Source: Allium sativum
Taxonomy: Eukaryota; Streptophyta; Magnoliopsida; Asparagales; Amaryllidaceae
Assembly: GCA_030737875.1 (NCBI GenBank)
Contig: CM060915.1
Coordinates: forward strand, 635,068,786 to 635,132,785
Direction: 5' to 3'
Length of the DNA: 64,000 bases
Below, in pieces: positions 23,760 to 36,441 of the stretch (its first letter is position 1; the number at the start of each line of letters is the position of its first letter). Made by a program: the position numbers and the translations under genes. The notes under the pieces were generated by a model, which was given only the letters and a program-made list of their open reading frames with translations, made no database searches and had not been told where the DNA came from.

Positions 23760-24380
23760 TGGAACCTTTTGCCTTTCGACAGGGTGGTCCGATACTGCAA
23801 AGAGAATTAATTAAGCATTCTATCATAAGACTAAGTGGTTTAGCACCATACAAAGCAGTTACGTCCGAAGACTAGATGGTCCCGCACCATACAAAGCAAT
23901 TCCGTCCGAAGACGTGGTGGCTCCACACCTCAAAGGAAGTTGACTAAGCTTTTCATCATGCGACGAAGTGGCTTTACATGTCACTAAATGTTTCATCTAA
24001 TTGACATGGTGGCCTCACACCCCAAAGAGATTTGGGTAAGCTTTTCATCTTGCGACGAGGTGGCTTCACACCTCAGTAAGCTTTTCTTCTAATCGATATG
24101 GTGGCTTCACACCCCAAAGAGAGTTGGCTAAGCTTTTCGTCCTACGACGAGGTGGCTTCACACCTAACTAAGATTTTTCGTCTAATCGACGTGGTGGCTA
24201 CACACCCCAAACAGAGTTGGCTATGCTTTTCATCTTGCGGCGAGGTGGCTTCACACCTCACTAAGTTTTTCATCTAATCGATGTGGTGGCTTCACACACC
24301 AAAGAGAGTTGACTAAGAATTTCGTCTCGTGACGAGGTGGCTTCACACCTCGCTAAGCTCTTCGTCCTATCACTAGGTGG
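23760..24380. repeat. Two-part ~91-bp tandem array, interior 2 left segment
   Basis: The same two alternating half-units as at 5040-5852 (GAGGTGGCTTCACACCTC and GTGGTGGCTTCACACCCC), about seven composite units. It continues at 37996-38405 beyond the inserted DNA element. Confidence 0.8.
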
Positions 24381-24519
24381 TAAAAGCACCGTTGTAATAA
24401 GTGTTTTTTACAACTTTTTTCCAGAAAAGTTGTAATAAACTTATTTTTAACAACTGTGTTATTTTGACAGTTGTAATAAAAGCCTATCACAACTTTTTTT
24501 TTGACTGTTGTAATATATG

Positions 24520-25300
24520 ACTATATTTTAATATAATTGACAACTAATAATTGATATTTGGTATTTAATACATTTATATTGATTATTTATAATTAATAAC
24601 TAATAATTACTATTAATAATCAATTAGGAAGTAATAATTAATAATCAATCTATAATATTTAATACTTAGCAATTAGGAAGAATAATTAAAAATATAGTTA
24701 ATACTACATAATTATTATTTATTAATATTTGATAATTATTAATGATAATAATTTCTAATAAAAATGAATACATAATAATATATACACAATATTAATATTT
24801 AAGAGTCATAATTAATCAAAACATTATTACTTTTGAAGTGATATTTAGTGTTTAATAATTATTTTTAAATGGTTATATTTAAAAATAATGATTAATTAAT
24901 AATCAATAACTAATAAAATATTTAATAATTTAGAATTAACAAGAAATATTAACAATTAAGAAGTAACATTTTGTATTTAGTATTTCATAATTATAGTTAG
25001 CCATTGTGTGAGAACCCAAATTTTGTGACTCAAAAATAATATTGATTATAATTAAATACATATTTGGGGTGAATGAACAAATGAATAAATAAATATATCA
25101 TTTGTGTGTATATGATGAATATATACAAATTTGTACATGGTTAAAATTGTTGACAAAATATACCGTCTATTGCTTATTTTGTATAACATGGAAATGGATC
25201 TAAATGTTGTAAAATGGGTTAAGTGTTGTATGGAGATAATAAAGAAAAACCCTAGGGGCAAAGTTGGAATTAGCAAGATCACAGCCCAAATAACTTAACC
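24520..25300. other. AT-rich stretch, no gene seen
   Basis: Very AT-rich DNA made of ATTAATAAT-like words. At about 25009 a TGTGAGAACCC motif resembles the start of some plant LTRs, but no matching end or second copy was found. Confidence 0.4.
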
Positions 25301-25560
25301 TAGAAAACAATCGGCCGACCCCAATTCATTTCTCTCGTTCATTACAAAACAAAAAATAATGGCCTAAGCGCTAGCCGATAAAAATTGGGGGGAAATCGAT
25401 CAATCCACCATCTCGCATCAAATAGAACCGATTCATGAGAGAGATGGCTTCTAGAGGGAAGCGGCGGCAGGTCTATGGAGATCGAAGCCTAAATCAAGGA
25501 ACCACAGAGAGAAATCGAAGTCTGGAAGCACAAAACCGAAATTAATGTGAGTGTATTTCA
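25300..25560 (+). other. GC-richer exon-like block in the DNA transposon
   Basis: A local rise in GC content within AT-rich surroundings. An ATG near 25445 opens a short frame starting MASRGKRRQVYGDRSL that ends at TAA, and a GTGAGT splice-donor-like site follows near 25550. It may be a captured first exon or leader. I do not recognise the product and it has no visible continuation. Confidence 0.25.
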
Positions 25561-26174
25561 CTTTTCGTTGGCATTAAGACCTTTAGGTAGCCGCATTGCT
25601 TGTATCTCTTTCAGTAGTGTTGCAAGGTGTATTGTTATGTTGCAAACTAATATGAAGAACGAGTATGTAGTTTCATCAATACTGGACACGTTATTTTGTG
25701 GTTAAAGTATACTTGTTAAATGTTTTTATATAATCAACGTGACTGTTACTGTCTGTTCTTGGAGTTAGATGCCACCTTTTGTTGTATCTATATATTTGAG
25801 GCTGAAACAGTACCATACCATATAATAAATATATGGTTATGGCATTCGTTTGAAACATCTCTCTATCTTTGAATTTAAGTGTAGTGTTGCATATGTTGAG
25901 ACTTGTTATGTTATGCAATAGGCACTAGCAATGCATTGTGAATTCTGGGTCATACAGGCGTGACAAACTGGTCTGTTGGTTACCGTATGTTCAATGTATT
26001 TAATCAAAAGAAAAACCTGAATGTAATTATGTGTATCATTTGACTCAATTGTAAGTTGAGTTCAAGAATTATTTATATATTTTTATACGTACAGTCTTCT
26101 TGCTATTAAAGTCTGAACTGAATGAGTTTTGGGAAAAGATAAAAATAATTATTTTTTTGTTATATAAGCAATTA

Positions 26175-26179
26175 AACTG
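26175..26179. repeat. Left target-site duplication AACTG of NA-2
   Basis: AACTG at 26175-26179 is repeated at 36437-36441. The flanking CACTA-like sequence is continuous when NA-2 and one copy are removed. Confidence 0.85.
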
Positions 26180-29100
26180 TGTAACGACCCAGGTTTTGAC
26201 GATCTTGGTTATCCGATATACAACACATATCGAACATCCAAGGATCGAAAATAACCAAATAGTTAATGAAAGAAATTAGAGGGTGAGGAAAGATAAGATA
26301 GAAACTTAGAATAGAAGAAGAAGAACATCATCAGAGTAACACGAACCTCACAGCGTAACGAATAGCATATAATAGATAACATATCCTTGAAATAAAATCA
26401 GTATATGTATACAATAACAATATCAGAGTACAACACTTACAACACAGCGGAATATAAACTATAGCTATATGATCCTGAAGCCTCCTGCTCCAGCTCTTCA
26501 AGTATCTGTAAATCCCAACTACTTGACTTCCCGTACAAAATTAGGCACCCAAGAGTTTAGGGAAAACAAAACAAAATAAACTCCGGCCAGTCATGGGACT
26601 GGTATGAGTAAAACAGTTTAAAACAGTTTGAGCCATTAAACGATATCTCATAAGACCACGCCGTATAACGGAACGGGTTTTTACCTTATGAGAATCCAAA
26701 ATATCTTTATATCAAATACCTTTTGATATTATAATAATGTCTACCAACACAATATAATAATCATCTAGCAGAAACGCTTCCATCTCAAGTTCTACATATA
26801 TAGTATACAATCAAAACCGCAAGCACGTATTGGGTAATGGATTTCCAACTATGACAAGGTATGGAACCACCTTTCGCTAGTGTACCTCTAGAGAGGAATA
26901 CACTGGGTTCAACAAGAACATCTAGCAACCCGGCCACACATGACTAACCACTCATTTCGCTTGAGTGTATCGAATGTATATCACCAACGGTTGGGATCAG
27001 CAACCCTTTCCCGAATGGGACAACATCAATAATAGAGTTTTAGAAATAAATGAAACTCTAGATCGGGTAATTATACACCCTAATAGGTGCGACCTACATA
27101 GCCATGCTGCCTGCCCGATTTCTGTCATTTACTGGATGTGAGGCTAGAAGCTACGCTTATCTTTTACATATCACATCTTCATTCACTTAGAAAGTCACAT
27201 CGTTATACCCGCCAAATCACAAATTGACTTATCCAAAAATACCACGGGTATACAGCTAAGAGAAACGAATTCCTCCGCCACCAATCGTGAATATGTTTGA
27301 AAAGATCAACTTATGCGATTTATTAGATATACTCTGTCAGACATTCTTCCATACAGGTCATCCTGGGACTGGACAAACCGAAGGCACCATTCAGTATATC
27401 CATCTTAGGCACTGTTATCTAAGATTTATACAACAACCCTTGCACTTTACTCTGACTTCAATTATCTTTGGCATATATGATTCGCAACACTTATGCCAAT
27501 ACAGAGTGGTTCTTCGGATAATAATACAACCGGTCTCTCCATATTAACAACGTAAAAATGGTCGAAAACTTCGATAGTCGGTGAGTTAACTATCAAAGAA
27601 AAACAGGTGTGCAAACAACGATATTATTTCCAAATGGAAATTATATCTCATCATTTAACATATATATATATATATACATATATATATATTCACATTTCCT
27701 TATTTTCTATGTTTAGAAAATATATGTTATTAACACTGGAAAACATTTCCAAGGCTTAATTACGTATCACTATTCTTCCACATCTATTAGACTCTAACTA
27801 TAAACTAACAAGAGAACAACTTCCTAGGTACAAACCTCGAAGGCCGAAACCAACATCAGATCGATACTCAGGAAACCATTCAACTTATTAATCTTTAGTC
27901 AGTTTCCAATTTTTGTTTAACTCCATTTTGATTAACTATGTTCGATTAACTCCTTTCGATTAACTCGATTCGATTAACTCTTCTATTTATTTTACAATAA
28001 ATAAATCCTTTATTCTATTTATTTTCTAAATAAATAATCCTTTATTCTGTTCTATTCGTTTTATCAACATTTTCCCTTTTGTAAAACTCTATTCGTTTTA
28101 TAAACAATTTCCTTTTATTTACTTTCGGAATATTTCCTTTTATAAAATCTGTTTATTTTATAAAATCCCTTTATTTCAATATACATTGAAATAATTCTTC
28201 TTACATCCCAGGGTCTTTTTATGATATTTGAAATATCGAATAACAAGGATCAATATCATTCTAACACACATAATCCATAACAGATGATATAACACATCAT
28301 ATATTACAATATATGAATAAAATAGTATCATAAATTATTGAGGAGTCCAGTTGGACCCCTCCAACCTGTTTCCCTGCATCACAGATGTTAAACAACACGA
28401 ATATAAAATATTCTGATAAAGAGAATCAATATTCGATTTAACGATTTTTATATATCGTTATCTATATTTTCAACCAATACACAAACAATTCAACCAAACA
28501 GTTAACACACAGCAATCAATCATCATTTATCAGTTCAAAATATACGTTATAAAAATAGAACTGTTCAGAGTTGGTGAGTTTTACTCACATTGGACGATCA
28601 TCGTTAATAACGGTAACCATCGCTTGATTTGAACGAATAATTTATTTTTCTATAAATTGTAACGAGCTCAAATTCGCTCCCAGTCAGTTCCAGTGTGTAG
28701 CCACCATCCATACAATCCCAACGGATGTTGTTTCGCTAAATTCCTATATCGTATGACCAAGTTATAACATTGCGAAGCTAATATACTTTTAATTTTAATT
28801 TAAACTAAAACCTAACTTCCTTCAAAAAGAAATGTGGGCTCCACCCTCTCCTTAAAGCCCATCCGTTCCATTTAAAGCCCAAACCCGTTCAACCACCTTC
28901 TTCTCCTTTCGCCCAAATAAACGCTCCAGACATTAATGAAAACCATGGCTGCGATTTTCAACCCGAACCGCTCCCTCTCCTCTTGACATTTCAACACGCA
29001 ACTTTCGCCACCCTTCTTCTTTTGTCGAGCTCACTCGCTGCACCACCATTAGATGAAAATCGCACCTGTAATTGGGACCCCATCCTCTACATTTCACACA

Positions 29101-30561
29101 CGCATACAGTACAACAGCGACATTTTTGATTCCTATAAAATCCACAAATTTGTATACGAACTCCATTTCTCACAAACAATAACAAAACGATATCCATTTC
29201 GCTCAAAATCCCTTCAATAGCTCACCACTGGAACCCTTACCGACGCTGCAAAAACAACGAACTCCCTGGACTCAATCGCAACATGTCAGAACGATGGGAA
29301 TTGAAGCACAAGCTCCCACGGTCTCCAAAACTCAAGCATCATGATTTGTAGATTTTACTACGGTTTTATTTTGATTTATGAAGAAGGATTTGGTTTTTGT
29401 TTTGCTGGAAAATTGTTGGCGGCTGAACGAACGATTTTATAATGAGGGTAAGATTTTTGTGTGGTTGGAAAATGTGTATGTATGGCCTTGTTTAGGACCA
29501 TAGAAAAATTAGGATATTTTATATAAATATTTTATTGATTTTTTTATACTATTTGCCTTCTAAAAATCCGTGTGATCACACACGATACCCAAAAATCACT
29601 AAAACTGGCATGCAACTACAGTTCGACATTACGGTCCCAACGAATCTGGTTTCGTCGAATTCCGACTCCGTTTGCTCATTTTTAACTATCAAAATACTGA
29701 CTGTTCTTCACATTAAAATCCCATACGGCCACATACTGACTTCGAAAATCACGGAAATTGAAATCTATTAATAATTTAATATTGCGGATCCAACAAAATT
29801 AGTTTCGTCGAATTCTGAGGTCATTTGCAAAACTGGCTATTTTTAAAGCTTTGAATGGCCCATTTAAATATATAAATATATTTAAAAATAATTAAATTAA
29901 ATATAAATAAATTAATATTATCGTATATATTTGTGTATGATATCATACAGCTCTAGAATAATCATATCAGAGTTTATACTGGATATCCCAGAACTCCAGA
30001 TTATCTCGATATTCAAATTTATATTAAAATCTATTTATAACGTAAATAAAGCATTGCAAATTATAATGAAATTCCACAGCGACTTTTCTAAAATTTGATT
30101 TGGACATAAATCAAAATCTACACGATGAAATCCCGATTTTTCTCTACCACTAGAAAAATGTACTTCACCAGCTCCTAACGTTTCTTGTTTCATAGAAATC
30201 CGACTTAAAACGAATCCTGTACATTCAGTTGAAGTTCGAATCGCCAAAATTACGAACTGCCGCGCCATTTCCTGCTCGATTATAATTATATTATAATTTA
30301 TACGTTCAACTGTCATTTATATAATATATTCATTATTATAATTCAACTCTAAACTGAAATATATACTTTGAATTGCCCAATTCACACCATATCGCCATTT
30401 CAGCCCATTCCGATTATTTCAGAATTAAATATATTAATTAATTATTTATATTAATTAAATATTCCAAGTTATTTAATTAAACGACCATTAAATTCTCTAA
30501 ACCACTATTTAAATAATTAAATTAATTAATTATTATATCGCTGAAAGTGCGGGTCATTACA
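26180..30561 (-). repeat. 3' LTR of NA-2
   Basis: 4382 bp, with plus-strand ends TGTAACGACCCAGG and CGGGTCATTACA. It contains blocks shared with the NA-1 LTR (about 26470-26600, 26840-27050, 27240-27560), the conserved hairpin 27569-27598, a (TA)n run near 27660-27690, an AT-rich ladder of TTTATT-type words (27900-28200), and repeated promoter-side modules at 29617-29681 and 29780-29838. Open frames such as 27287-27547 and 28933-29166 have no recognisable product and are treated as chance. Confidence 0.87.
27569..27598. other. Conserved hairpin in NA-2 3' LTR
   Basis: CTTCGATAGT and ACTATCAAAG flank a 10-nt loop, nine of ten pairs intact. It is the reverse-orientation counterpart of 8836-8865 and 15124-15153 in NA-1. 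In the other NA-2 LTR (33448-33477) one more pair has been lost. Confidence 0.6.
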
Positions 30562-30605
30562 TTCTTCCCCACTTAAAATAATTTCGTCCTCGAAATTGCT
30601 AAGGT
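30562..30605 (-). other. Purine tract and 3' tail of NA-2
   Basis: The minus strand reads CTTAGCAATTTCGAGGACG, then AAATTATTTTAAGTGGGGAA, then GAA up to the LTR. It differs from the NA-1 tail at about one base (GTGGGG for GGGGGG) over some 45 bases, far better conserved than the LTRs around it. Confidence 0.85.
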
Positions 30606-30720
30606 AGAAAACAAACCCTATTGACTGGTTAGAACTTATTTGTTCGCTACTTAATTTCAGTTCCAACTGAACCAATTTAATTTCAATTAAATATTAACTA
30701 ATTCTTATCAACGAAAATTT

Positions 30721-30951
30721 TCAAAAATCCTGAAAATTTTCTAACTCCCTAAATTTCTGAAAAATTTCGCCAACACCTCCTTTGTACGGCTCAATCGGTA
30801 CAACCACAACTCGCCTCTCTAGGCCTTCTCCAACCCAAAAGAAAATCAAACAACCAAGCGGCTTGCCAATTCGGCTCATCAAAATCTCATACCCAATATA
30901 TAATATAAACTGGTACCTTTTTGTCAGGCGTATCAACTCTATCACTTCCAT
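30721..30951 (-). pseudogene. Coding-like tail of NA-2 interior (possible 3' end of a lost pol or extra ORF)
   Basis: A 76-codon frame on the element's sense strand ends about 120 bp before the purine tract, which is where pol or an extra ORF ends in autonomous relatives. It contains a tryptophan- and glycine-bearing middle (FFWVGEGLERRVV) and a charged end (IFQKFRELENFQDF). A related stretch is present inside the NA-1 LTR (14195-14440, 7990-8150), where it is frameshifted. I do not recognise the family. It may be the decayed C-terminus of a chromovirus polyprotein. Confidence 0.3.
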
Positions 30952-31365
30952 ATGCTATCAACTCAGCATATACCAATGTTATCCCAATCAAATTTTGCAA
31001 TCACTTTTATCTCCAACACAACCATTCGCTTTTATGCAAGCCAAATATCATTTTAAACTCGAGTTTTATTCTTGATTCCAAACTCTTAACTCGATTATCC
31101 AATCACATTTCAAATTCTTACGACATCAATCCAACTTACTCGATATCATTACATCCTAATTCAATCTCCACTTAACCGGTTTCAGTTCAATTCTAGTTTG
31201 CTTTTACAAATTTCTATTAAATTTGTTTTTAAATTAAACAAACCAAATTCTGGAGTTTTAAACAGTCTACTCTTTTCAAAAATCAAAAATTTCCTTTTGA
31301 AATTCAACACAACTTGTTTTTCCCAAAACAATTTCAAAACAGTATCTCTGGTAGTAATTCGTCAC

Positions 31366-31407
31366 TTACAACTCGAAAATGAATACTGATGATGCAGCTG
31401 TCATCAT
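31366..31407 (-). CDS. Conserved 13-codon reading frame in NA-2 interior
   Basis: MMTAASSVFIFEL then stop, with the same residues as the start of 10890-11012 in NA-1 and a conserved upstream stretch containing GCTGGAAAATA. Several third-position differences between the two (for example GCA/GCT, TCG/TCA, GTG/GTA) leave the peptide unchanged. It is too short to assign. Confidence 0.3.
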   Translation of the reverse strand: MMTAASSVFIFEL

Positions 31408-32040
31408 CAGAATCTATTTTCCAGCGATCGAAGTGAGTTTAGTACTATAAAACCATTTCTAAACATTTCCACTTTGAAATTCATTTCAAAATATAATTCA
31501 CCCTGCTTGTAAAACAATTTAAAATCTCCCAGGATCTTAAATTTTTCTTAATTTTAATCCAAATCCATTTACAAACACTTATCCAATTTTATAGAATTTT
31601 AATTCAATTTCTGGTTTAAATTCAGATTTAATTCATTTTGTAACACTTATACGAATTCTACTTGGTTATATATAACCATTTTACTTTTATAATCTTACTC
31701 GATTATAATAACAACCAATATATCCAATATATTATAATCATTAAATATAAATCCTTTATATCAAAATATAATTTGGGTAAAAAAAATCATTTTCCCTCTT
31801 TTCAAAACATACCATGACGGTTCATCGTATTCAAGTGTTTACCAACTCCTACTGATACAGTGGATCAAACTGATCGACCAGAACTCACAAACAACTTAGC
31901 CAATAAATCTCCACAATATAAAACAATTTTTTTATATCAAATAACAAATACGCACTCGTATATATACACTCAACTCAATCTAGGGTATTACTAACCCTAT
32001 CTCTACTGAGTTACGCCACAGAGCCAAGGTGATTACTTAA

Positions 32041-32059
32041 CCTTTGCTCTGATACCAAC
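32041..32059 (-). other. Primer-binding site (tRNA-iMet type) of NA-2
   Basis: The minus strand reads GTTGGTATCAGAGCAAAGG immediately inside the 5' LTR. It has the same two-base spacer and TGGTATCAGAGC core as NA-1. Confidence 0.85.
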
Positions 32060-35000
32060 TGTAACGACCCGGGTTTTGACGATCTTGGTTATCCGATATA
32101 CAACACATATCGAACATCCAAGGATCGAAAATAACTGAATAGTTAATGAAAGAAATTAGAGGGTGAGGAAAGATAACATAGAAACTTAGAATAGAAGAAG
32201 AAGAACATAATCAGAGTAACATGAACCTCATAGCGGAACGAATAACATATAATATATAACATATCCTTGAAATAAAATCAGTATATGTATACAATAACAA
32301 TATTAGAGTACAACACTTACAACACAGCGGAATATAAACTATAGTTATATGATCCTGAAGCCTCCTGCTCCAGCTCTTCAAGTATCTGTAAATCCCGACT
32401 ACTTGACTGCCCGTACAAAATTGGGCACCCAAGAGTTTAGGGAAAACAAAACAAAATGTATTCCGGGTCAGTCATGGGACTGGTATGAGTAAACAGTTTA
32501 AAACAGTTTGAGCCATTAAACGATATCTCATAAGACCTCGCCATATAACGGAACGGGTTTTTCCCTTATGAGAATCCAAAATATCTTTATATCCCAAACC
32601 TTTTGATATTATAATAATGTCTATCAACACAGTATAATAATCATCTAGGAAAAAGCTTCCATCTCACGTTCTACATAAATAGTATACAGTCAAAACCGCA
32701 AGCACGTATTGGGTAATGGATTTCCAACTATGGCAAGGTATGGAACCACCTTTCGCTAGTGTACCTCTAGAGAGGAATACACTGGGTTCAACAAGAACAT
32801 CTTGCAAACCGGTCACATATGACCGACCACTCATTTCGCTTGAGTGTATCGAATGCATATCACCAACGGTTAGGATTAGCAACCCTTTCCCGAATGGGAC
32901 AACATCAATAATAGATTTTTAGAAATAAATGAAACTCTAGATCGGGTAATTATACACCCTAATAGGTGCGACCTACATAGCCATGCTGCCTGCCCGATTT
33001 CTGTCATTTACTGGATGTGAGGCTAGAAGCTACGCTTATCTTTTACATATCACATCTTCATTCACTTAGAAAGTCACATCGTTATACCCGCCAAATCACA
33101 AATTGACTTATCCAAAAATACCACGGGTATACAGCTAAGAGAAACGAATTCCTCCGCCACCAATCGTGAATATGTTTGAAAAGATCAACTTATGCGATTT
33201 ATTAGATATACTCTGTCAGACATTCTTCCATACAGGTCGTCCTGGGACTGGACAAACCGAAGGCACTATTCAGTATATCCATCTTAGGCACTGTTATCTA
33301 AGATTTATACAACAACCCTTGCACTTTACTCCGTCTTCAATTATCTTTGGCATATATGATTCGCAATGCTTATGCCAATACAAAGTGGTTCTTCGGATAA
33401 TAATCCAACCGGTCTCTCCATATTAACAACGTAAAAATGGTCGAAAACTTCGATAGTCGGTGAGTTAACTTTCAAAGAAAAATAGGTGTGCAAACAACGA
33501 CATTATTTCCAAATGGAAATTATATCTCATCATTTAACATATATATATATATTCACATTTCCTTATTTTCTATGTTTAGAAAATATATGTTATTAACACT
33601 GGAAAACATTTCCAGGGCTTAATTGCGTATCACTATTCTTCCATATCTATCAGACTCTAACTATAAACTAACAAGAGAACAACTTCCTAAGTATAAACCC
33701 CGAAGGCCGAAACCAACATCAGATTGATACTCAGGAAACCATTCAACTTATTAATCTCTAGTCAGTTTCCAATTTTTGTTTAACTCCATTTTGATTAACT
33801 ATGTTCGATTAACTCCTTTCGATTAACTTGATTCGATTAACTCCTCTATTTATTTTCCAATAAATAAATCCTTTATTCTATTTATTTTCTAAATAAATAA
33901 TCCTTTATTCTATTCTATTCATTTTATCAACATTTTCCCTTTTATAAAACTCTATTCGTTTTATAAACATTTTCCTTTTTTTTACTTTCGAAATATTTCC
34001 TTTTATAAAATCTGTTTATTTTATAAAATCCCTTTATTTCAATATACATTGAAATAATTCTTTTTACATCCCAGAGACTTTTTATGATATTTAAAATATC
34101 GAATAACAAGGATCAATATCATTCTAACACACATAATCCATAACAGATTATATAACACATCATATATTACAATATATGAAGAGAATAGTATCATAAATTA
34201 TTGAGGAGTCCGGTTGGACCCCTCCAACCTGTTTCCCTGCATCACAGATGTTAAACATCACGAATATAAAATATTCTGATAAACAGAATCAATATTCGAT
34301 TTAACAATTTTTATATATCGTTATCTATATTTTCAACCAATACACAAACAATTCAACCAAACAGTTAACACACAGCAATCAATCATCATTTATCAGTTCT
34401 AAATATACGTTATAAAAATAGAACTGTTCAGAGTTGGTGAGTTTTACTCACATTGGACGATCATCGTTAATAACGGTAACCATCGCTTGATTTGAACGAA
34501 CAATTTATTTTGCTATAAATTGTAACGAGCTCAGATTCGCTCCCAGTCAGTTCTAGTGTGTAGCCACCATCCATACGATCCCAACGGATCTTGTTTCGCT
34601 AAATTCTGATATCGTATGACCAAGTTATAACATTGCGAAGCTAATATACTTTTAATTTGAATTTAAACTAAAACTTAACTTCCTTTAAAAAGAAATTTGG
34701 GCTCCACCCTCTCCTTAAAGCCCATCCGTTCCATTTAAAGCCCAAACCCATTCAACCACCTTCTTCTCCTTTCGCCCAAATAAACGCTCCAGACATCAAT
34801 GAAAACCATGGCTGCGATTTTCAACCCGAACCGCTCCCTCTCCTCTTGACATTTCAACACACAACTTTTACCACCCTTCTTCTTTTGTCGAGTTCACTCC
34901 CTTCACCACCATTAGATGAAACTCGCACTTGTAATTGGGACCCCGTCCTCTACCATTTCACGCACGCATACAGTACAACAGCGACATTTTTGATTCCCAG

Positions 35001-36436
35001 AAAATCCACAAATTTGTATACGAACTCCATTTCTCACAAACAATAACAATACGATATCCATTTCGTTCAAAATCCCTTCAATAGCTCACTACTGGAACCC
35101 TAACCGACGCTACCAAAATGACGAACTCCCTGGACTCAATCGCAACATGTTAGAATGGTAGGAATTAAAGCACAAGCTCCCACGGTCTCCAAAACTCAAG
35201 CATCATGATTTGTAGATTTTACTACGGTTTTATTTTGATTTATGAAGAAGGATTTGGTTTTTGTTTTGCTGGAAAATTGTTGGCGGCTGAAAGAACGATT
35301 TTATAATAAGGGTGAGATTTTTGTGTGGTTGGAAAAAGTGTATGTGTGGCCTTGTTTAGGACCATAGAAAAATTAGGCTATTTTATATAAATATTTTATT
35401 AATTTTTTTATACTGTATTTGCCTTCTAAAAATCCGTGTGATCACACACGATAGCCAAAAATCACGAAAACCCGCATGCAGCTACAGTTCAACATTACGG
35501 TCCCAACGAAACTGGTTTCGTCAAATTCCGACTCCGTTTGCTTGCTTAGCGTATTTTTAACTGTCAAAATACAACTGTTCTTCACATTAAAATCCCATAC
35601 AGCCACATACTGACTTCGAAAATCACAGAAATTGAAATCTAGCAATAATTTAATATTGCGGATCCAACAAAATTAGTTTCGTCAAACTCTGAGGTCGTTT
35701 GCAAAACTGGCTATTTTTAAAGCTTAGAATGGCCCATTTAAATATATAAATATATTTAAAAATAATTAAATTAAATATAAATAAATTAATATTATCGTAT
35801 ATATTTGTGTATGATATCATACAGCTCCAGAATAACCATATCAGAGTTTATACTGGATATCCCAGAACTCCAGATTATCTCGATATTCAAATTTACATTA
35901 AAAATCTATTTATAACGTAAATAAAGCGTTGCAAATTATAAAGGAATTCCACAGCGACTTTTCTAAAATTTGATTTGGACATAAATCAAAATCTACACGA
36001 AGAAATCCCGAGTTTTTCTCTTCCACTAGAAAAATATACTTCACCAGCTCCTAACGTTTCTTGTTTCATAGAAATCCGACTTAAAATGAATCCTGTACAT
36101 TCTATTGAAGTTCGAATCGCCAAATTACGAACTGCCGCGCCATTTCTAGCTCGATTATAATTATATTATAATTTATACGTTCAACTGTCATTTATATAAT
36201 ATATTCGTTATTATAATTCAACTCTAAACTGAAATATATACTTTGAATTGCCCAATTCACACCATATCGCCATTTCAGCCCATTCCGATGATTTCAAAAT
36301 TAAATATATTATTTAATTATTTATATTAATTAAATATTCCAAGTTATTTAATTAAACGACCATTAAAGTCTCTAAACCACTATTTAAATAATTAAATTAA
36401 TTATTTATTATATCGCTGAAAGTGCGGGTCATTACA
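32060..36436 (-). repeat. 5' LTR of NA-2
   Basis: 4377 bp, with ends TGTAACGACCCGGG and CGGGTCATTACA, collinear with 26180-30561. Differences are mostly transitions plus small indels such as a shorter (TA)n run near 33540. Frames at 32716-32922, 33166-33426 and 34846-35046 are the LTR counterparts of those in the other copy and are not supported as genes. Confidence 0.87.
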
Positions 36437-36441
36437 AACTG

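Larger units (their letters stand above)
22084..24380 (-). mobile_element. Interior 2 of composite element, left part (non-coding)
   Basis: Aligns with 3372-5750 of interior 1 throughout, including the tandem array from about 23760. No retroviral domain is seen. The minus frame at 23067-23255 is the divergent twin of 4356-4553. It is cut at about 24380 by the CACTA-like element. Confidence 0.7.
30562..32059 (-). mobile_element. Interior of NA-2 (1498 bp)
   Basis: The minus-strand interior holds, in order from the primer site, the 13-codon conserved start (31366-31407), AT-rich sequence, and a short open frame (30721-30951). No RT, integrase or chromodomain motif is recognisable. Plus-strand frames at 30782-31389 are overlapping shadows. 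Confidence 0.75.
26180..36436 (-). mobile_element. NA-2: non-autonomous LTR retrotransposon with giant LTRs
   Basis: On the minus strand the order is 5' LTR 32060-36436, iMet-type primer site, 1498-bp interior, purine tract, 3' LTR 26180-30561, with AACTG duplications outside. The LTRs are 4377 and 4382 bp and roughly 95% identical where sampled by eye, so this is a relatively recent insertion. No gag-pol domain is recognisable. Several LTR blocks and the 3' tail match NA-1, marking it as a sister family. Confidence 0.88.

Noticed and set aside
25009..25300. Possible start of another LTR (TGTGAGAACCC)
   Set aside because: No matching end, primer site or second copy was found.
28933..29166. 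77-codon minus-strand frame in the NA-2 3' LTR
   Set aside because: The other LTR copy does not keep the same frame, and no motif is recognised.
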